From assembly GCA_963778895.1 (NCBI GenBank), contig CAVZVZ010000005.1:2046001-2110000 (forward strand): 64,000 nucleotides of DNA, in the 5' to 3' direction. Positions 18,361 through 27,230 of the stretch are shown here, piece by piece; the first letter of the stretch is position 1, and every line of letters starts with the position of its first letter. The notes beneath the pieces are model-generated. The model was not told the DNA's origin. It was given only the letters and a program-made list of their open reading frames with translations, and ran no database searches. This DNA is from CAVZVZ01 sp963778895. Its GTDB lineage: Bacteria; Actinomycetota; Acidimicrobiia; Acidimicrobiales; Acidimicrobilacustridaceae. The position numbers were made by a program, and so were the translations under genes.

Positions 18361-19713
18361 ATGACGGACCAGCTGAACGACATCGTCGATGCCATCGACT
18401 CCGGGGCCGCCGCCGACGACGTGGCCGCCCTCCCGCTCCCCGAGACCTACCGAGCCGTGGTGGTCCTCGAGTCCGAGCAGGACATGTTCGAGGGTCTCGA
18501 CTCGGCCGACAAGGATCCGCGCAAGGCGCTCCACATCCAGGACACCGCCTTGCCCGAGCTCGCACCCGACGAAGCCGTCATCGCGGTGATGGCCAGCTCG
18601 ATCAACTTCAACACGGTGTGGACGTCGATCTTCGAGCCGTTGCCCACGTTCGGATTCCTGAAGCGACTCGGCAAGGAGAGCGTGTGGGGCAAGCGGCACG
18701 ATCAGCCGTTCCACGTCGTTGGCTCCGACGCGTCGGGTGTCGTGTTGCGTACCGGTTCGGCCGTGCGCAACTGGAAGCCGGGCGATCGGGTTGTCGTGCA
18801 CTGCAACTACGTCGACGATCAGGATCCGTCAGCGCACAACGACTCGATGCTGGCGAACAATCAACGTATCTGGGGCTTCGAGACCAACTACGGCGGCTTG
18901 GCCGAGCTCGCGGTCGTGAAGGCGAACCAGATCATGCCGAAGCCCAAGCACCTCACGTGGGAGGAAGCCGCGGTCAACGCGCTGTGCAACTCGACGAGCT
19001 ACCGAATGTTGGTCAGCGAACACGCCGCCGGCATGAAGCAAGGCGACGCAGTGCTGGTGTGGGGGGCGAGCGGCGGGCTGGGCGGGTACGCCGTGCAATA
19101 CGTGCTCAACGGTGGAGGCACACCGGTGGGTGTCGTGTCGTCACCGGACAAGGTCGAGTTGTTGCACGATCTCGGGGTCGAGCACGTCATCGACCGGAAG
19201 GAAGCCGGCTACAAATTCTGGAAGGACGAGCACACTCAGGACGAAGCCGAATGGCGCCGCTTGGGCAAGGACGTTCGTTCGATGATTGGTCGCGATGTCG
19301 ACATTGTCTTCGAACACCCCGGCCGGCAGACCTTCGGAGCGTCGGTGTTCGCCGCCGCGCGTGGTGGCACGATCGTCACGTGTGCCGCAACCAGCGGCTA
19401 CATGATCGAGTACGACAACCGCCATCTCTGGATGAAGCTCAAGCGCATCGTCAGCTCCCACTTCGCCAACTACGCCGAGGCGTGGGCCGCGAACCAGCTG
19501 ATCTGCGAAGGCAAGATCCAGCCGATCCTGTCGGCGGTCTATCCGCTCGAACAAACGGGCGAGGCGGCCTACCAGGTCCACCACAACCTGCACGAGGGCA
19601 AGATCGGCGTGCTCGCGCTCGCTCGCGATGAGGGCGGCGGCATCAGCGACCCGGCGTTTCGCGAGAAGGTCGGCGAAGAGAAGATCACGCTCTTCAGAAG
19701 GCACGGCGCATGA
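18361..19713 (+). CDS. ccr: Crotonyl-CoA carboxylase/reductase
   Basis: A 450-residue MDR-superfamily enzyme that reductively carboxylates crotonyl-CoA to ethylmalonyl-CoA with NADPH and CO2. Family-specific stretches include SSINFNTVWTSIFEP, FHVVGSDASGVV, NYVDDQDPSAHNDSML, IWGFETNYGGLAE and FEHPGRQTFGASVF. These separate it from simple enoyl reductases. The nucleotide fold motif is WGASGGLGGYAVQ. The epimerase gene overlaps its stop (ATGA at 19710-19713), as expected for coupled steps. It is the defining enzyme of the ethylmalonyl-CoA pathway, although some relatives supply extender units for polyketides. Confidence 0.95.
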   Translation: MTDQLNDIVDAIDSGAAADDVAALPLPETYRAVVVLESEQDMFEGLDSADKDPRKALHIQDTALPELAPDEAVIAVMASSINFNTVWTSIFEPLPTFGFLKRLGKESVWGKRHDQPFHVVGSDASGVVLRTGSAVRNWKPGDRVVVHCNYVDDQDPSAHNDSMLANNQRIWGFETNYGGLAELAVVKANQIMPKPKHLTWEEAAVNALCNSTSYRMLVSEHAAGMKQGDAVLVWGASGGLGGYAVQYVLNGGGTPVGVVSSPDKVELLHDLGVEHVIDRKEAGYKFWKDEHTQDEAEWRRLGKDVRSMIGRDVDIVFEHPGRQTFGASVFAAARGGTIVTCAATSGYMIEYDNRHLWMKLKRIVSSHFANYAEAWAANQLICEGKIQPILSAVYPLEQTGEAAYQVHHNLHEGKIGVLALARDEGGGISDPAFREKVGEEKITLFRRHGA

Positions 19714-20120
19714 CCGAGTTGCTATTGACCGAGATCGATCACATCGCCATAGCGGTCAACGATCTCGAGGGCGCAATCGGCTACTACCAGGACACCTTCG
19801 GTGCCGAGGTCGATCACCGCGAGGTGGTCGAGAGTGACGGCGTCGAGGAGGCGCTGCTCAAGGTGGCCGACAGTTACATCCAGCTCCTGACTCCCACACG
19901 CGACGACTCGCCGGTGGCCAAGTACCTCGAGAAGAAGGGCGAAGGCCTTCATCACGTCGGCTATCGAGTCGATGACTGCGCGGTCGCATTGCAGTCCGTC
20001 AAAGATCACGGGCACCGCGTGATCGACGAGCAACCTCGTCCGGGATCACGGGGGACGACGGTGGCCTTCGTCCATCCGAAGACCGCATTCGGGACGCTGA
20101 TCGAACTCGTACAGGAGTGA
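19710..20120 (+). CDS. mce: Methylmalonyl-CoA/ethylmalonyl-CoA epimerase
   Basis: A 136-residue vicinal-oxygen-chelate protein with two beta-alpha-beta-beta-beta modules. The metal ligands His11 (IDHIAIAV), Gln58 (SYIQLLTP), His82 (GLHHVGY) and the C-terminal Glu (LIELVQ) all occur in the expected places. Members interconvert the 2R and 2S forms of methylmalonyl-CoA, and in ethylmalonyl-CoA pathway organisms also ethylmalonyl-CoA. Start-stop overlap with ccr makes the ethylmalonyl role likely. Confidence 0.95.
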   Translation: MTELLLTEIDHIAIAVNDLEGAIGYYQDTFGAEVDHREVVESDGVEEALLKVADSYIQLLTPTRDDSPVAKYLEKKGEGLHHVGYRVDDCAVALQSVKDHGHRVIDEQPRPGSRGTTVAFVHPKTAFGTLIELVQE

Positions 20121-20127
20121 TTCGTCG

Positions 20128-21519
20128 GTGACGACGACCGCCGCGCCGGAAGGGGCACGGCCCAGTCGCGACGAAAGGCGCGTCGCCGGTCGGGGGAAGC
20201 GAAAAGACACCCCGATCCGTTCGCTCGGCCTCTGGGAGGAACGGCCGGATCGTCGGGATCCAGTCGACCTGCTGGTCGAGCAGTGCGAGCAGCGGGTTCC
20301 CGAGCTCGTTCCGATCAAGTTCGGTCGGATGATGGCGTCACCGTTCGCGTACTACCGCGGGTCGCCGGTCGTGATGGCCAACGACCTCGCGCAGTTCCCG
20401 TCGACCGACATCAACGTGCAAGCCGGTGGCGATGCTCACTTGTTGAACTTCGGTCTCTTCGCATCGCCCGAACGCAACTTGATCTTCGATGTGAACGACT
20501 TCGACGAGACTCACCCCGGACCGTGGGAATGGGACGTGAAGCGGCTGGCCGCGAGCGTGGTGATCGCTGGTCAGGGCAACGGCTTCTCCGACGCCGAGTG
20601 CCGCGAAGCCGCGGGGGCGACCGCTCTGGCGTACGTGACGCGTATTCAGGAGTACTCGGCCCTGAACAACCTCGATGTCTGGTACTCGCGTGTCGACCCA
20701 CAAGCCGTGAAGGATCTGATCGCCCGGGCGTTGCCACCGGCCGAAGCCGAACGAATTCGCCGACAGCTCGACAAGGGCATCCGCAAAGCCGAGCATCGGA
20801 CCAATCTCGAGACGCTGCCGAAGATCACCGAGCTCGTCGACGGTCAACGGCGCATCATCGACGTGCCACCGATCATGCATCACATGCCCCAGGACGACGA
20901 GCTGTACGCGCACGAGGTCTTCCATTCGTACCGCGCGACCTTGAGTCCGGATCGTCAGGCGCTCATCGACCGCTACACACCCGTCGACGCAGTACGCAAG
21001 GTGGTGGGTGTCGGCAGCGTGGGCACGCGGTGTTACCTGCTGTTGCTGCTCGGCGACGGCGGCGATGATCCGCTGTTCCTCCAGGTGAAGGAGGCGGAAC
21101 GCTCGGTGCTGGAGCCGCACACCGTGCCGAGTCCATTTGCCAACCAAGGTGAGCGGGTCGTGATCGGCCAACAGCTGGTCCAGGCGGCGAGCGACGTGTT
21201 CCTCGGTTGGACCGAGACCGCCGCCGGGCATCACTTCTACGTTCGGCAACTGCGCGACATGAAGGGCTCGGCGCGAATCGATCGCTTCGACGCGACCGGA
21301 CTGGCGGCCTACGGGGCGCTGTGCGCCTGGACACTCGCTCGTGGCCACGCACGCTCGAGCGATGCGGCGACGATTGCCGGCTATGTGGGCAAGGGCAACG
21401 CGTTCGTCGAAGCGATCGAGAGCTTTTCCGTTGCCTACGCCATCCAGAACGAGATTGACTACGAACGATTCCAGACGGCGATCAAGGGTGGCCGCATCTT
21501 CGCGACGCCGGGACTGTGA
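20128..21519 (+). CDS. DUF2252 family protein
   Basis: A 463-residue protein from GTG 20128, seven bases after mce. It carries the family motifs SPFAYYRGSP, GGDAHLLNFGLFASPERN, FDVNDFDETHPGPWEWD and VKRLAASVV. A late FLQVKEAERSVLE segment and LVQAASDVFLGW follow. DUF2252 proteins resemble the phosphotransferase fold (APH/HipA-like), with the GDAH-N and NDFD motifs at the places of a catalytic loop and metal site. No substrate is established. The C-terminus has the family's ARGHARS motif. Position in the ccr-mce-SDR run may only reflect cotranscription. Confidence 0.88.
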   Translation: MTTTAAPEGARPSRDERRVAGRGKRKDTPIRSLGLWEERPDRRDPVDLLVEQCEQRVPELVPIKFGRMMASPFAYYRGSPVVMANDLAQFPSTDINVQAGGDAHLLNFGLFASPERNLIFDVNDFDETHPGPWEWDVKRLAASVVIAGQGNGFSDAECREAAGATALAYVTRIQEYSALNNLDVWYSRVDPQAVKDLIARALPPAEAERIRRQLDKGIRKAEHRTNLETLPKITELVDGQRRIIDVPPIMHHMPQDDELYAHEVFHSYRATLSPDRQALIDRYTPVDAVRKVVGVGSVGTRCYLLLLLGDGGDDPLFLQVKEAERSVLEPHTVPSPFANQGERVVIGQQLVQAASDVFLGWTETAAGHHFYVRQLRDMKGSARIDRFDATGLAAYGALCAWTLARGHARSSDAATIAGYVGKGNAFVEAIESFSVAYAIQNEIDYERFQTAIKGGRIFATPGL

Positions 21520-21530
21520 AGGGGGCCCAG

Positions 21531-22370
21531 ATGGAAGACCTGGCTGGCAAGGTGGCGGTGATCACTGGCGGCGCGAGCGGGATCGGCCGGGCTCTGGCCG
21601 AGGCGTTCCTGTCCGAAGGCATGCGCGTGATGTTGGGTGATCTCGACCCGATCGCTCTTCGCAAGACGACCGACGAGCTCAGTGCCCACGGCGAAGTCCG
21701 ATGCTTCGAGGTCGACGTGACGGATCGGGCCGCCGTCGACGCGCTGCGCGACGCGACGATCGATGCCTTCGGCACCGCTCATGTCGTGTGCAACAACGCC
21801 GGGGTGAGCGGTCGGCGCCATGCGATGGCCGAGACCACCGAAGCCGATTGGGACTGGGTCGTGGGCGTCAACCTCATGGGCGTCGTGCATGGCATTCGAT
21901 CGTTCGCGTCGTTGCTCGTGGAGCAGGGCGAGGGCCACGTGGTGAACACTGCTTCCCTGGCGGGACTGTCGGCGGTTCCCTTCGCGGCGCCGTACGTGGC
22001 GACCAAGCACGCGGTCTTCGGCTTGTCGCAATCGCTCTCGCTCGAGTTCCAGGCAAGCGGATCGGCCGTGGGCGTCACCGTGTTGTGCCCCGATTGGCTC
22101 AACACCGACATCGCCGAGTCCCACAGCAACTGGCCCGCGAAGCTCGGCACCCGACCCGCCGATGCCGACGACCCCGCCGTTCAGTTCATGGACGCGGTCT
22201 TCGTCGACGCGGTCGCCCAGGCGCCGGGACCCGAGGCCTATGCCCGCAAGGTCGTCGCCGCAGTTCGCGACGGCCAGTTCCTCGTACTCACCGAGACGCC
22301 GCTCGTCGACCTGGCGCTGCAGACCCATCTCGGGGTTCTACAGGGGGCTCGGCCTTCGATCCCTATGTGA
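21531..22370 (+). CDS. Short-chain dehydrogenase/reductase
   Basis: A 279-residue NAD(P)-dependent oxidoreductase. ATG 21531 (MEDLAGKVAVITGG) is preferred because GGGGG lies just before it; a GTG at 21516 overlapping the DUF2252 stop is the alternative. The cofactor motif is TGGASGIG, followed by the NNAG motif (CNNAGVSG) and a catalytic Ser (NTASLAG). The Tyr-x3-Lys is YVATK. The substrate is unknown. It ends close to the convergent small gene at 22374. Confidence 0.92.
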   Translation: MEDLAGKVAVITGGASGIGRALAEAFLSEGMRVMLGDLDPIALRKTTDELSAHGEVRCFEVDVTDRAAVDALRDATIDAFGTAHVVCNNAGVSGRRHAMAETTEADWDWVVGVNLMGVVHGIRSFASLLVEQGEGHVVNTASLAGLSAVPFAAPYVATKHAVFGLSQSLSLEFQASGSAVGVTVLCPDWLNTDIAESHSNWPAKLGTRPADADDPAVQFMDAVFVDAVAQAPGPEAYARKVVAAVRDGQFLVLTETPLVDLALQTHLGVLQGARPSIPM

Positions 22371-22373
22371 GGG

Positions 22374-22580
22374 TCAGGCCGGGTCGTTCTTGCTGCCGGC
22401 CAGCTTGTCGACGACGTCCTTCGCCTGGTCGGCCACCGAACTGATCTTCTCGGTGTGTTGGCCACCGGTCTTGTCGTCAGCGAGCCCGGCGGCCTTGTCG
22501 ATGCCGTCTTTGATCTTGTCGCTGTGCTCGTCGAGCAGCTCGGCGGCCTTGTCCTTCAGACTGTCGAGGTCGAAGTCCAT
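22374..22580 (-). CDS. Small Rv0909/MT0933-like antitoxin-family protein
   Basis: A 68-residue, highly charged helical protein (MDFDLDSLKDKAAELLDEHSD). It shows the DKTGGQHTEKISS-x-DQAKDVVDKL pattern of the mycobacterial Rv0909/MT0933 antitoxin-like family. A GAGGAGG ribosome site precedes the ATG. No gene resembling the Rv0910-type toxin is adjacent; the upstream neighbour is an acyltransferase whose 3' end overlaps it by 25 bases. It may be a stand-alone stress-type protein rather than half of a toxin pair. Confidence 0.7.
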   Translation of the reverse strand: MDFDLDSLKDKAAELLDEHSDKIKDGIDKAAGLADDKTGGQHTEKISSVADQAKDVVDKLAGSKNDPA

Positions 22581-23680
22581 GCGTGCCTCCTCGCCCGAAC
22601 CTTAGGCCCACTGCGTACCAGCCAACAGAGGGGTGCGGTGACGACGAGAGGACCGAGGAGCCAGGCCGGTCGCTGCAGCCACCATGCACCGGACGGGTCC
22701 GACGGCACGTCCACGCGAGCGACGCGCACGATCGCGTAGAACAGCGCCCAGCCGATGAGATGCCAGACGTATACCGGCATGGTCCACTCGTTCACCGCGT
22801 CCAGCCCGCGCCGGTGTCGCGCCGCGAAGCGAGCGAGGGGATCGCTCACTGTGGCGAGCACACCGATCTGGAACAGACCGAGGAGCACTGGCGCCAACGT
22901 CGGGGGCCCCATGTTGGAGACCCGCTCGCCCGGCACACCCACCATCGCGGCCGGGTACGGGCCGACGCTCACGAGGACGATGAGTCCGCCCAGCCCGGCC
23001 ATCGCCACCGCGATCCTGGTCGTCATGGTTGCTTGACGCAGGTCGTCGAGCACGAACCCGAACTGGTGCACCAGCGCCCACATCATCACGAACGAGGCAA
23101 GGACCATGGCTGGGCCGGTCCACCCGAGATGGAATCGGGCGACATCGACCGCGATCGCGGCACCGACCAATGCCGTGAACGTGAGGACGGGAGCGCGCCG
23201 ATGGGCGCGAACAGCCGCTGGCGCGAGCAGGACGAGGACGAGATACACCCCAAGGAACCACAACGGAGAGATGAGGAGCACGATCGTGCGCACGATGGCG
23301 GCGTGGCCCGTCATGTTGGCCACGAAGATCAACGCGACAGCAGGAAGCAGGAGCGGCAGGGCCGGTACGAGTAGGCGATGCACGCGGCGCTTCCAGAAGG
23401 CCAGGGTGTCGTTCCCCATCGTGCGTGCGTGCAGACACCCACCGACGGCGAAGAAGAGGGGCATCGGCTGCAGCACCCAGGTCAGCAACCACAGCCCGGG
23501 CGTGACGCCCACCGGGTTGCCGACGCTCGGACCGTCGTTGAACGCCACGGTCGTGAAGACCCAGTGCCACAGGACGACAACACCCAGCGCGCCGGCGCGC
23601 ACGAGATCGAGCACCAGGTCGCGCTGAGCAGCGGGGGCGGGAGCGGGAACGGGGTCGGCGGCGAGGCTCGTCGTAGGCAT
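22556..23680 (-). CDS. Acyltransferase 3 family membrane protein
   Basis: A 374-residue protein with about ten membrane helices. It starts at 23680 (MPTTSLAADPVP), with an Ala/Pro-rich tail before the first helix (LVRAGALGVVVLWHW). The WHW His and the FFAVGG loop correspond to conserved features of acyltransferase-3 proteins, which O-acylate envelope glycans, lipids or peptides. A conserved late segment (WTMPVYVWHLIGWALFY) is present. The acceptor is unknown. It is divergent from the exonuclease gene. Confidence 0.85.
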   Translation of the reverse strand: MPTTSLAADPVPAPAPAAQRDLVLDLVRAGALGVVVLWHWVFTTVAFNDGPSVGNPVGVTPGLWLLTWVLQPMPLFFAVGGCLHARTMGNDTLAFWKRRVHRLLVPALPLLLPAVALIFVANMTGHAAIVRTIVLLISPLWFLGVYLVLVLLAPAAVRAHRRAPVLTFTALVGAAIAVDVARFHLGWTGPAMVLASFVMMWALVHQFGFVLDDLRQATMTTRIAVAMAGLGGLIVLVSVGPYPAAMVGVPGERVSNMGPPTLAPVLLGLFQIGVLATVSDPLARFAARHRRGLDAVNEWTMPVYVWHLIGWALFYAIVRVARVDVPSDPSGAWWLQRPAWLLGPLVVTAPLCWLVRSGPKVRARRHAWTSTSTV

Positions 23681-23717
23681 GCGAGTAGTTGTCGCACGTC
23701 GGGTTCGGGTCGACCCT

Positions 23718-23753
23718 GGGGGAAGCCCCCCAACGATCACTGGGGCTTCCCCC
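23718..23753. promoter_or_regulatory. Perfect 12-bp inverted repeat in divergent intergenic region
   Basis: GGGGGAAGCCCC (23718-23729) and GGGGCTTCCCCC (23742-23753) are exact inverted copies with a 12-base spacer, between the acyltransferase and exonuclease starts. Both transcripts leave this region, so a terminator is not expected. It could be an operator or a 5' leader hairpin. Confidence 0.45.
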
Positions 23754-23780
23754 ACCGGCCGGACCTGGCAGGCTGAGCCG

Positions 23781-24659
23781 GTGAACGTGCACCTGGTCGA
23801 TGGCACCTATGAGCTCTTCCGCTACAACTTCGCGTTGCCCTCGCACGTGACGGCGGACGGCCGCGAGGTCGCGGCCACGCGCGGTGTGCTCGGATCGATG
23901 ATCGGCCTGCTCGAGCAAGGCGCCACACACGTCGGTGTCGCGACCGATCACGTGATCGAGTCGTTCCGCAACGACCTCTGGCCGGGCTACAAGTCGAGTG
24001 CCGGCATGCCGCCCGAACTGCTCGGCCAGTTCACGCTGCTCGAAGATGTGCTCGCCGCTGCGGGCTTCGTCGTGTTCGCCATGGTCGAGTACGAGGCCGA
24101 CGACGCCATGGCCGCAGCCGCTGCGATCGCGGCCGAGGACAAGTCGGTCGACCACGTGATCATCTGCACGCCCGACAAGGACCTCGCGCAATGCGTAGTC
24201 GATGATCGCGTCGTGCAAATGGATCGGCGCAAGAACGTCGTCATCGGTGCGGAGGGCGTGTTCGAGAAGTTCGGCGTCAAGCCGACCAGCATCCCGGACT
24301 ATCTAGCGCTCGTCGGCGACAGTGCCGACGGGTTCCCGGGGTTAGCGGGCTGGGGTGCGAAGTCGGCGTCGACCGTGCTCGCGCACTTCGAGCACCTGGA
24401 AGCCATCCCGCCCGCCGCCACCGACTGGAACCTGAACGTTCGGGGCGGCGCGAAGTTGGCCATGACCCTGCGGAACGAGATGGAGCTCGCGGTGTTGTTC
24501 CGGCGCATCGCGACCTTGGAGCGCGACGCGCCGACGATCACCAAGGTCAGTGAACTGAAGTGGACGGGACCGACGGAAGACTTCGCGGCCATGGTCGAGC
24601 GCATCGACGGTGAAGGACTCGTCGGTCGGATCGAAGCCCTCGCCGCCGACCGAGCCTGA
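23781..24659 (+). CDS. 5'-3' exonuclease (PolA N-terminal domain-like, stand-alone)
   Basis: A 292-residue FEN-like nuclease from GTG 23781 (MNVHLVDGTYELFRY). The N-terminal resolvase-like part has the acidic metal ligands in HLVDGTYE, YEADDAMA and CTPDKDLAQ. A helix-hairpin-helix segment follows (IPDYLALVGDSADGFPGLAGWGAKSAS). Stand-alone proteins of this type remove RNA primers or flaps beside full-length DNA polymerase I. The first basic residues of the catalytic arch (FRNDLWPGYKSS) are present. Its stop is three bases from the convergent hydrolase stop. Confidence 0.93.
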   Translation: MNVHLVDGTYELFRYNFALPSHVTADGREVAATRGVLGSMIGLLEQGATHVGVATDHVIESFRNDLWPGYKSSAGMPPELLGQFTLLEDVLAAAGFVVFAMVEYEADDAMAAAAAIAAEDKSVDHVIICTPDKDLAQCVVDDRVVQMDRRKNVVIGAEGVFEKFGVKPTSIPDYLALVGDSADGFPGLAGWGAKSASTVLAHFEHLEAIPPAATDWNLNVRGGAKLAMTLRNEMELAVLFRRIATLERDAPTITKVSELKWTGPTEDFAAMVERIDGEGLVGRIEALAADRA

Positions 24660-24662
24660 CGG

Positions 24663-25419
24663 TCAGCCGGCGAGGAACGTGCGTAGTGCTTCGATGAACT
24701 CCCGCTCGGCCACAGCGGTCAAGTGATCACCTGGGACCATCGTGACGCTGGCCGGAGCGTTGGAGATGGCGACGGCCAGCTTCTCGGCTTCGCCGGCAAG
24801 AGCGTCGTCCCTCCCGACCAACACCAGAGTCGGGGCGGTGATCGCGTCCAGGTCGGGGTCGTCGAACGGTCGCCCGCGCTGGATAGCGGCCAAGGCCGCG
24901 CGGTCCGCATGCGTCGCGTCGGCGAAGTCGCGAAATCGCGCGCGCGGCCGGGGTGTCGATATCGTCCGCGTCGTCTGCTTCCAGCGCGTCGGCGATGGCC
25001 AACATGACGGGTTCGGGCATGGCGAAGCGGGCGCGCTTGCCCACCCCACCGAGAACGAGCCGCTTCACACGCGGGTCCCGGGCGGCCAGCCGGCTCGCGA
25101 TCATCGAGCCCATCGAGTACCCGACCACGTCGCAGTTCTCCACGTCGAGGAAGTCGAGAAGCGACTGGACGTCGTGGACCATCGCCTCGTCGGCGTAGGC
25201 CTTCGGGTCGTGCGGCTTCTCTGACTGGCCGTGACCCCGCGCGTCGAGCGCGATCACGCGGTAGCCCTCGGCCTTCAGCGCCTCGATCACACCGGGGCGC
25301 TGCCAGTTGGCTTCGGCATCGGCTGCGAACCCATGCAAGAGAACCACGACGGGTGCATACGGTGCTCCCGTGTCGGTGTAGTGCAGCTCGATTTCGTCGA
25401 ACGACGAGAAGGTCGACAT
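24663..25419 (-). CDS. Alpha/beta hydrolase (frameshifted near 24940)
   Basis: The start at 25419 (MSTFSSFDEIELHYTD) opens a 250-residue hydrolase. It has the oxyanion motif VVVLLHGFAADAE, the nucleophile elbow GYSMGSM and the mid-domain LVLGGVGKR. In the CGCGCGCG tract near 24940 the frame shifts by one. The second part then supplies the acidic residue region (APTLVLVGRDDAL) and the catalytic His (PGDHLTAV) before the stop at 24663. One extra base explains the break. The substrate is unknown. The gene begins two bases after the DNA ligase stop, so it is cotranscribed with it. Confidence 0.85.
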
Positions 25420-25421
25420 GG

Positions 25422-26501
25422 TCACGCTCCGAAGATTGCTTCGAGCTCGTACGGGGCAACGGTCTCGAGCTGCTCGTAGTTGCAATCGGTTGGGTCTTTG
25501 TCGTCCCGCCATCTCAGCAGCCGGGCGGCATGACGGAAGCGATTGCCTTGCATGTGCTCGTAGGCGACCTCGCACACCCGCTCCGCTCGCAGTGGTTCCC
25601 AGGACAGGTCCTTCTTGGCATTCCACCGGCTCGGCGCGCCAGGCATGCGGCCTTCGCTCATGGCGTGGGCTTCGGCGTCGTACCACTCGCGCCACGGGTG
25701 GTCCTCGGTCGCGTTCTCGCGGTAGGGCGCGACCTCGTCCATCAGCTCGACCCGCCGCTTGGCGGTGAACGACGTGGCCACCCCGACATGGTTGAGGTGG
25801 TCATTGTCGTCGTAGAGACCGAGGAGCAGCGAGCCGACACCGTCCCCGCTCTTGTGCATCCGAAAGCCGGCGACGACGCAGTCCGCCGTGCGCTTGTGCT
25901 TCACCTTGAACTGCACGCGCTTGTCCGGTTGATACGTGCCGTCGAGGGGTTTGGCGATCACGCCGTCGAGGCCGGCCCCTTCGAAGCGAACGAACCAATC
26001 AGCCGCGAGCGACCGGTCGAGCGTGGCGGGCGTCAGGTGGAGCGGAGACTCCAGCGCGCCCAACTCGGTCTCGAGCAGTTCGCGGCGTTCGCGCAGTGGC
26101 GCGTCCCGCAGGTCGCGATCGCCCAACGCGAGCAGGTCGAAGGCGACGAAGGAGGCGGGGGTCTCCGCGGCCAGTCGATTGACGCGTGATTCGGCAGGGT
26201 GGAGGCGCTGCTGGAGCGCCTCGAAGTCGAGTCCTTCCGGTGTGGCCAGGACGAGCTCACCGTCGATCACCGTTTGATCCGGCAACTGGTCGCGCATGGG
26301 CTCCAATAGCTCGGGGAAGTACCGAGTGAGCGGTCGCTCGTTGCGGCTGCCCAGCACGATCTCGTCGCCGTCGCGGAAGACGATGCACCGGAACCCGTCC
26401 CATTTCGGTTCGTAGACGAGGTCCACGGCCGGAAGCTCGTCCAGGCCGTGTACGGCTTTGGCCAGCATGGGCTTGATGGGGGGCTCCACGGGGAGCTTCA
26501 C
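25422..26501 (-). CDS. ATP-dependent DNA ligase, LigC-like
   Basis: A 359-residue ligase with the adenylation Lys33 in motif I (EPKWDGFR), motif III (FVAFDLLALG) and motif IV (LDGVIAKPLDG). Motif V is QFKVKHKRTADCVVAG, followed by an OB-fold domain. It lacks the polymerase and nuclease domains of LigD. Size and motif layout match mycobacterial LigC, thought to act in backup or short-patch repair. Its GTG start overlaps the TetR-type regulator stop (GTGA), so the regulator, ligase and hydrolase form an operon. Confidence 0.93.
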   Translation of the reverse strand: MKLPVEPPIKPMLAKAVHGLDELPAVDLVYEPKWDGFRCIVFRDGDEIVLGSRNERPLTRYFPELLEPMRDQLPDQTVIDGELVLATPEGLDFEALQQRLHPAESRVNRLAAETPASFVAFDLLALGDRDLRDAPLRERRELLETELGALESPLHLTPATLDRSLAADWFVRFEGAGLDGVIAKPLDGTYQPDKRVQFKVKHKRTADCVVAGFRMHKSGDGVGSLLLGLYDDNDHLNHVGVATSFTAKRRVELMDEVAPYRENATEDHPWREWYDAEAHAMSEGRMPGAPSRWNAKKDLSWEPLRAERVCEVAYEHMQGNRFRHAARLLRWRDDKDPTDCNYEQLETVAPYELEAIFGA

Positions 26502-27136
26502 GAGGGCCCTGCGTCGACGATCGGTGCGTTGGTCAGCCCGGTGAACAACGTCGTGGTCGCCGCCCGGTGTCGTGCCTCGTAGTCCTCGCGCTTGCCGATG
26601 CTATGGAGCTCGAGACTCATGAGGCCGTGGCCTGCGGCCCACACGCTGTAGGCGATTCCGTGCGCATTGCCATGACCGGGATGAATCACGCCCGCATCAA
26701 GGCATCGCTGCACGCGTTCCTCGAGCAACACCAACGTCTCGTGGGCGTGGGCCATGCTCTCCATCGACGGCACGAAACCGGGTATGTGTCGCTCGAACAT
26801 CACGCCGTAGTGCGTCGGGTTGTCCAACGCGAACATGCGGTAGGCCGCGCAGCTCGTCCGTAGATCGTAAAGCGGGTCATCGGTGACAGGCGTGCTCGAC
26901 AAGGCGAGGCCCAAGCGCTCGAAGCCCTCGACGAACAACGCCTCGACCACGCCGTCCTTGCCCCCGAAGTGGGTGTACACGCCCATCGTCGAGTAGCCCG
27001 CCCGATCCGCGATGGCGCGCACGGTCAGTGCGTCGGAGCCGTGCGCGGCGAGGAGGTCGCTCGCCGCGTTGAGGAGGGCTTCGCGCGTCGACTCGAGTTC
27101 GGGTTGGTTGCGGGTGCGGGCGGGCACGGCGCTCAA
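26498..27136 (-). CDS. TetR-family transcriptional regulator
   Basis: A 212-residue regulator with a standard N-terminal helix-turn-helix (LTVRAIADRAGYSTMGVYTHFGGKDGV) and a helical ligand domain of the TetR_C_33-like kind (YRMFALDNPTHYGVMFER). TTG 27136 or GTG 27127 may be the start; neither has a strong ribosome site. It is divergent from the MFS exporter, the usual layout in which the regulator represses the pump until a ligand binds. Confidence 0.92.
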   Translation of the reverse strand: MSAVPARTRNQPELESTREALLNAASDLLAAHGSDALTVRAIADRAGYSTMGVYTHFGGKDGVVEALFVEGFERLGLALSSTPVTDDPLYDLRTSCAAYRMFALDNPTHYGVMFERHIPGFVPSMESMAHAHETLVLLEERVQRCLDAGVIHPGHGNAHGIAYSVWAAGHGLMSLELHSIGKREDYEARHRAATTTLFTGLTNAPIVDAGPS

Positions 27137-27182
27137 CGTAGCCGCCCGCGTGCGGTGTGTCCGACGCCACGTGGACCAGTCT

Positions 27183-27205
27183 GTAACGATGTGATAACAA
27201 CGTTA
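27183..27205. promoter_or_regulatory. Candidate TetR-family operator
   Basis: TAACG at 27183-27187 is mirrored by CGTTA at 27201-27205, with TGT and ACA also partly symmetric inside. The AT-rich imperfect palindrome stands out in GC-rich surroundings. It lies about 25 bases before the MFS start and overlaps TATAGC-like promoter sequence. Confidence 0.5.
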
Positions 27206-27230
27206 TAGCAGCTAGAGGTGGAGGATAGCC

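Noticed and set aside
22374..23680. Toxin-antitoxin module made of the small protein and the acyltransferase
   Set aside because: The acyltransferase is a ten-helix membrane enzyme with no toxin similarity; the overlap is only of gene ends.
25422..26501. Non-homologous end-joining LigD/Ku locus
   Set aside because: The ligase lacks polymerase and nuclease domains and no Ku gene is nearby; it fits a LigC-type stand-alone ligase.
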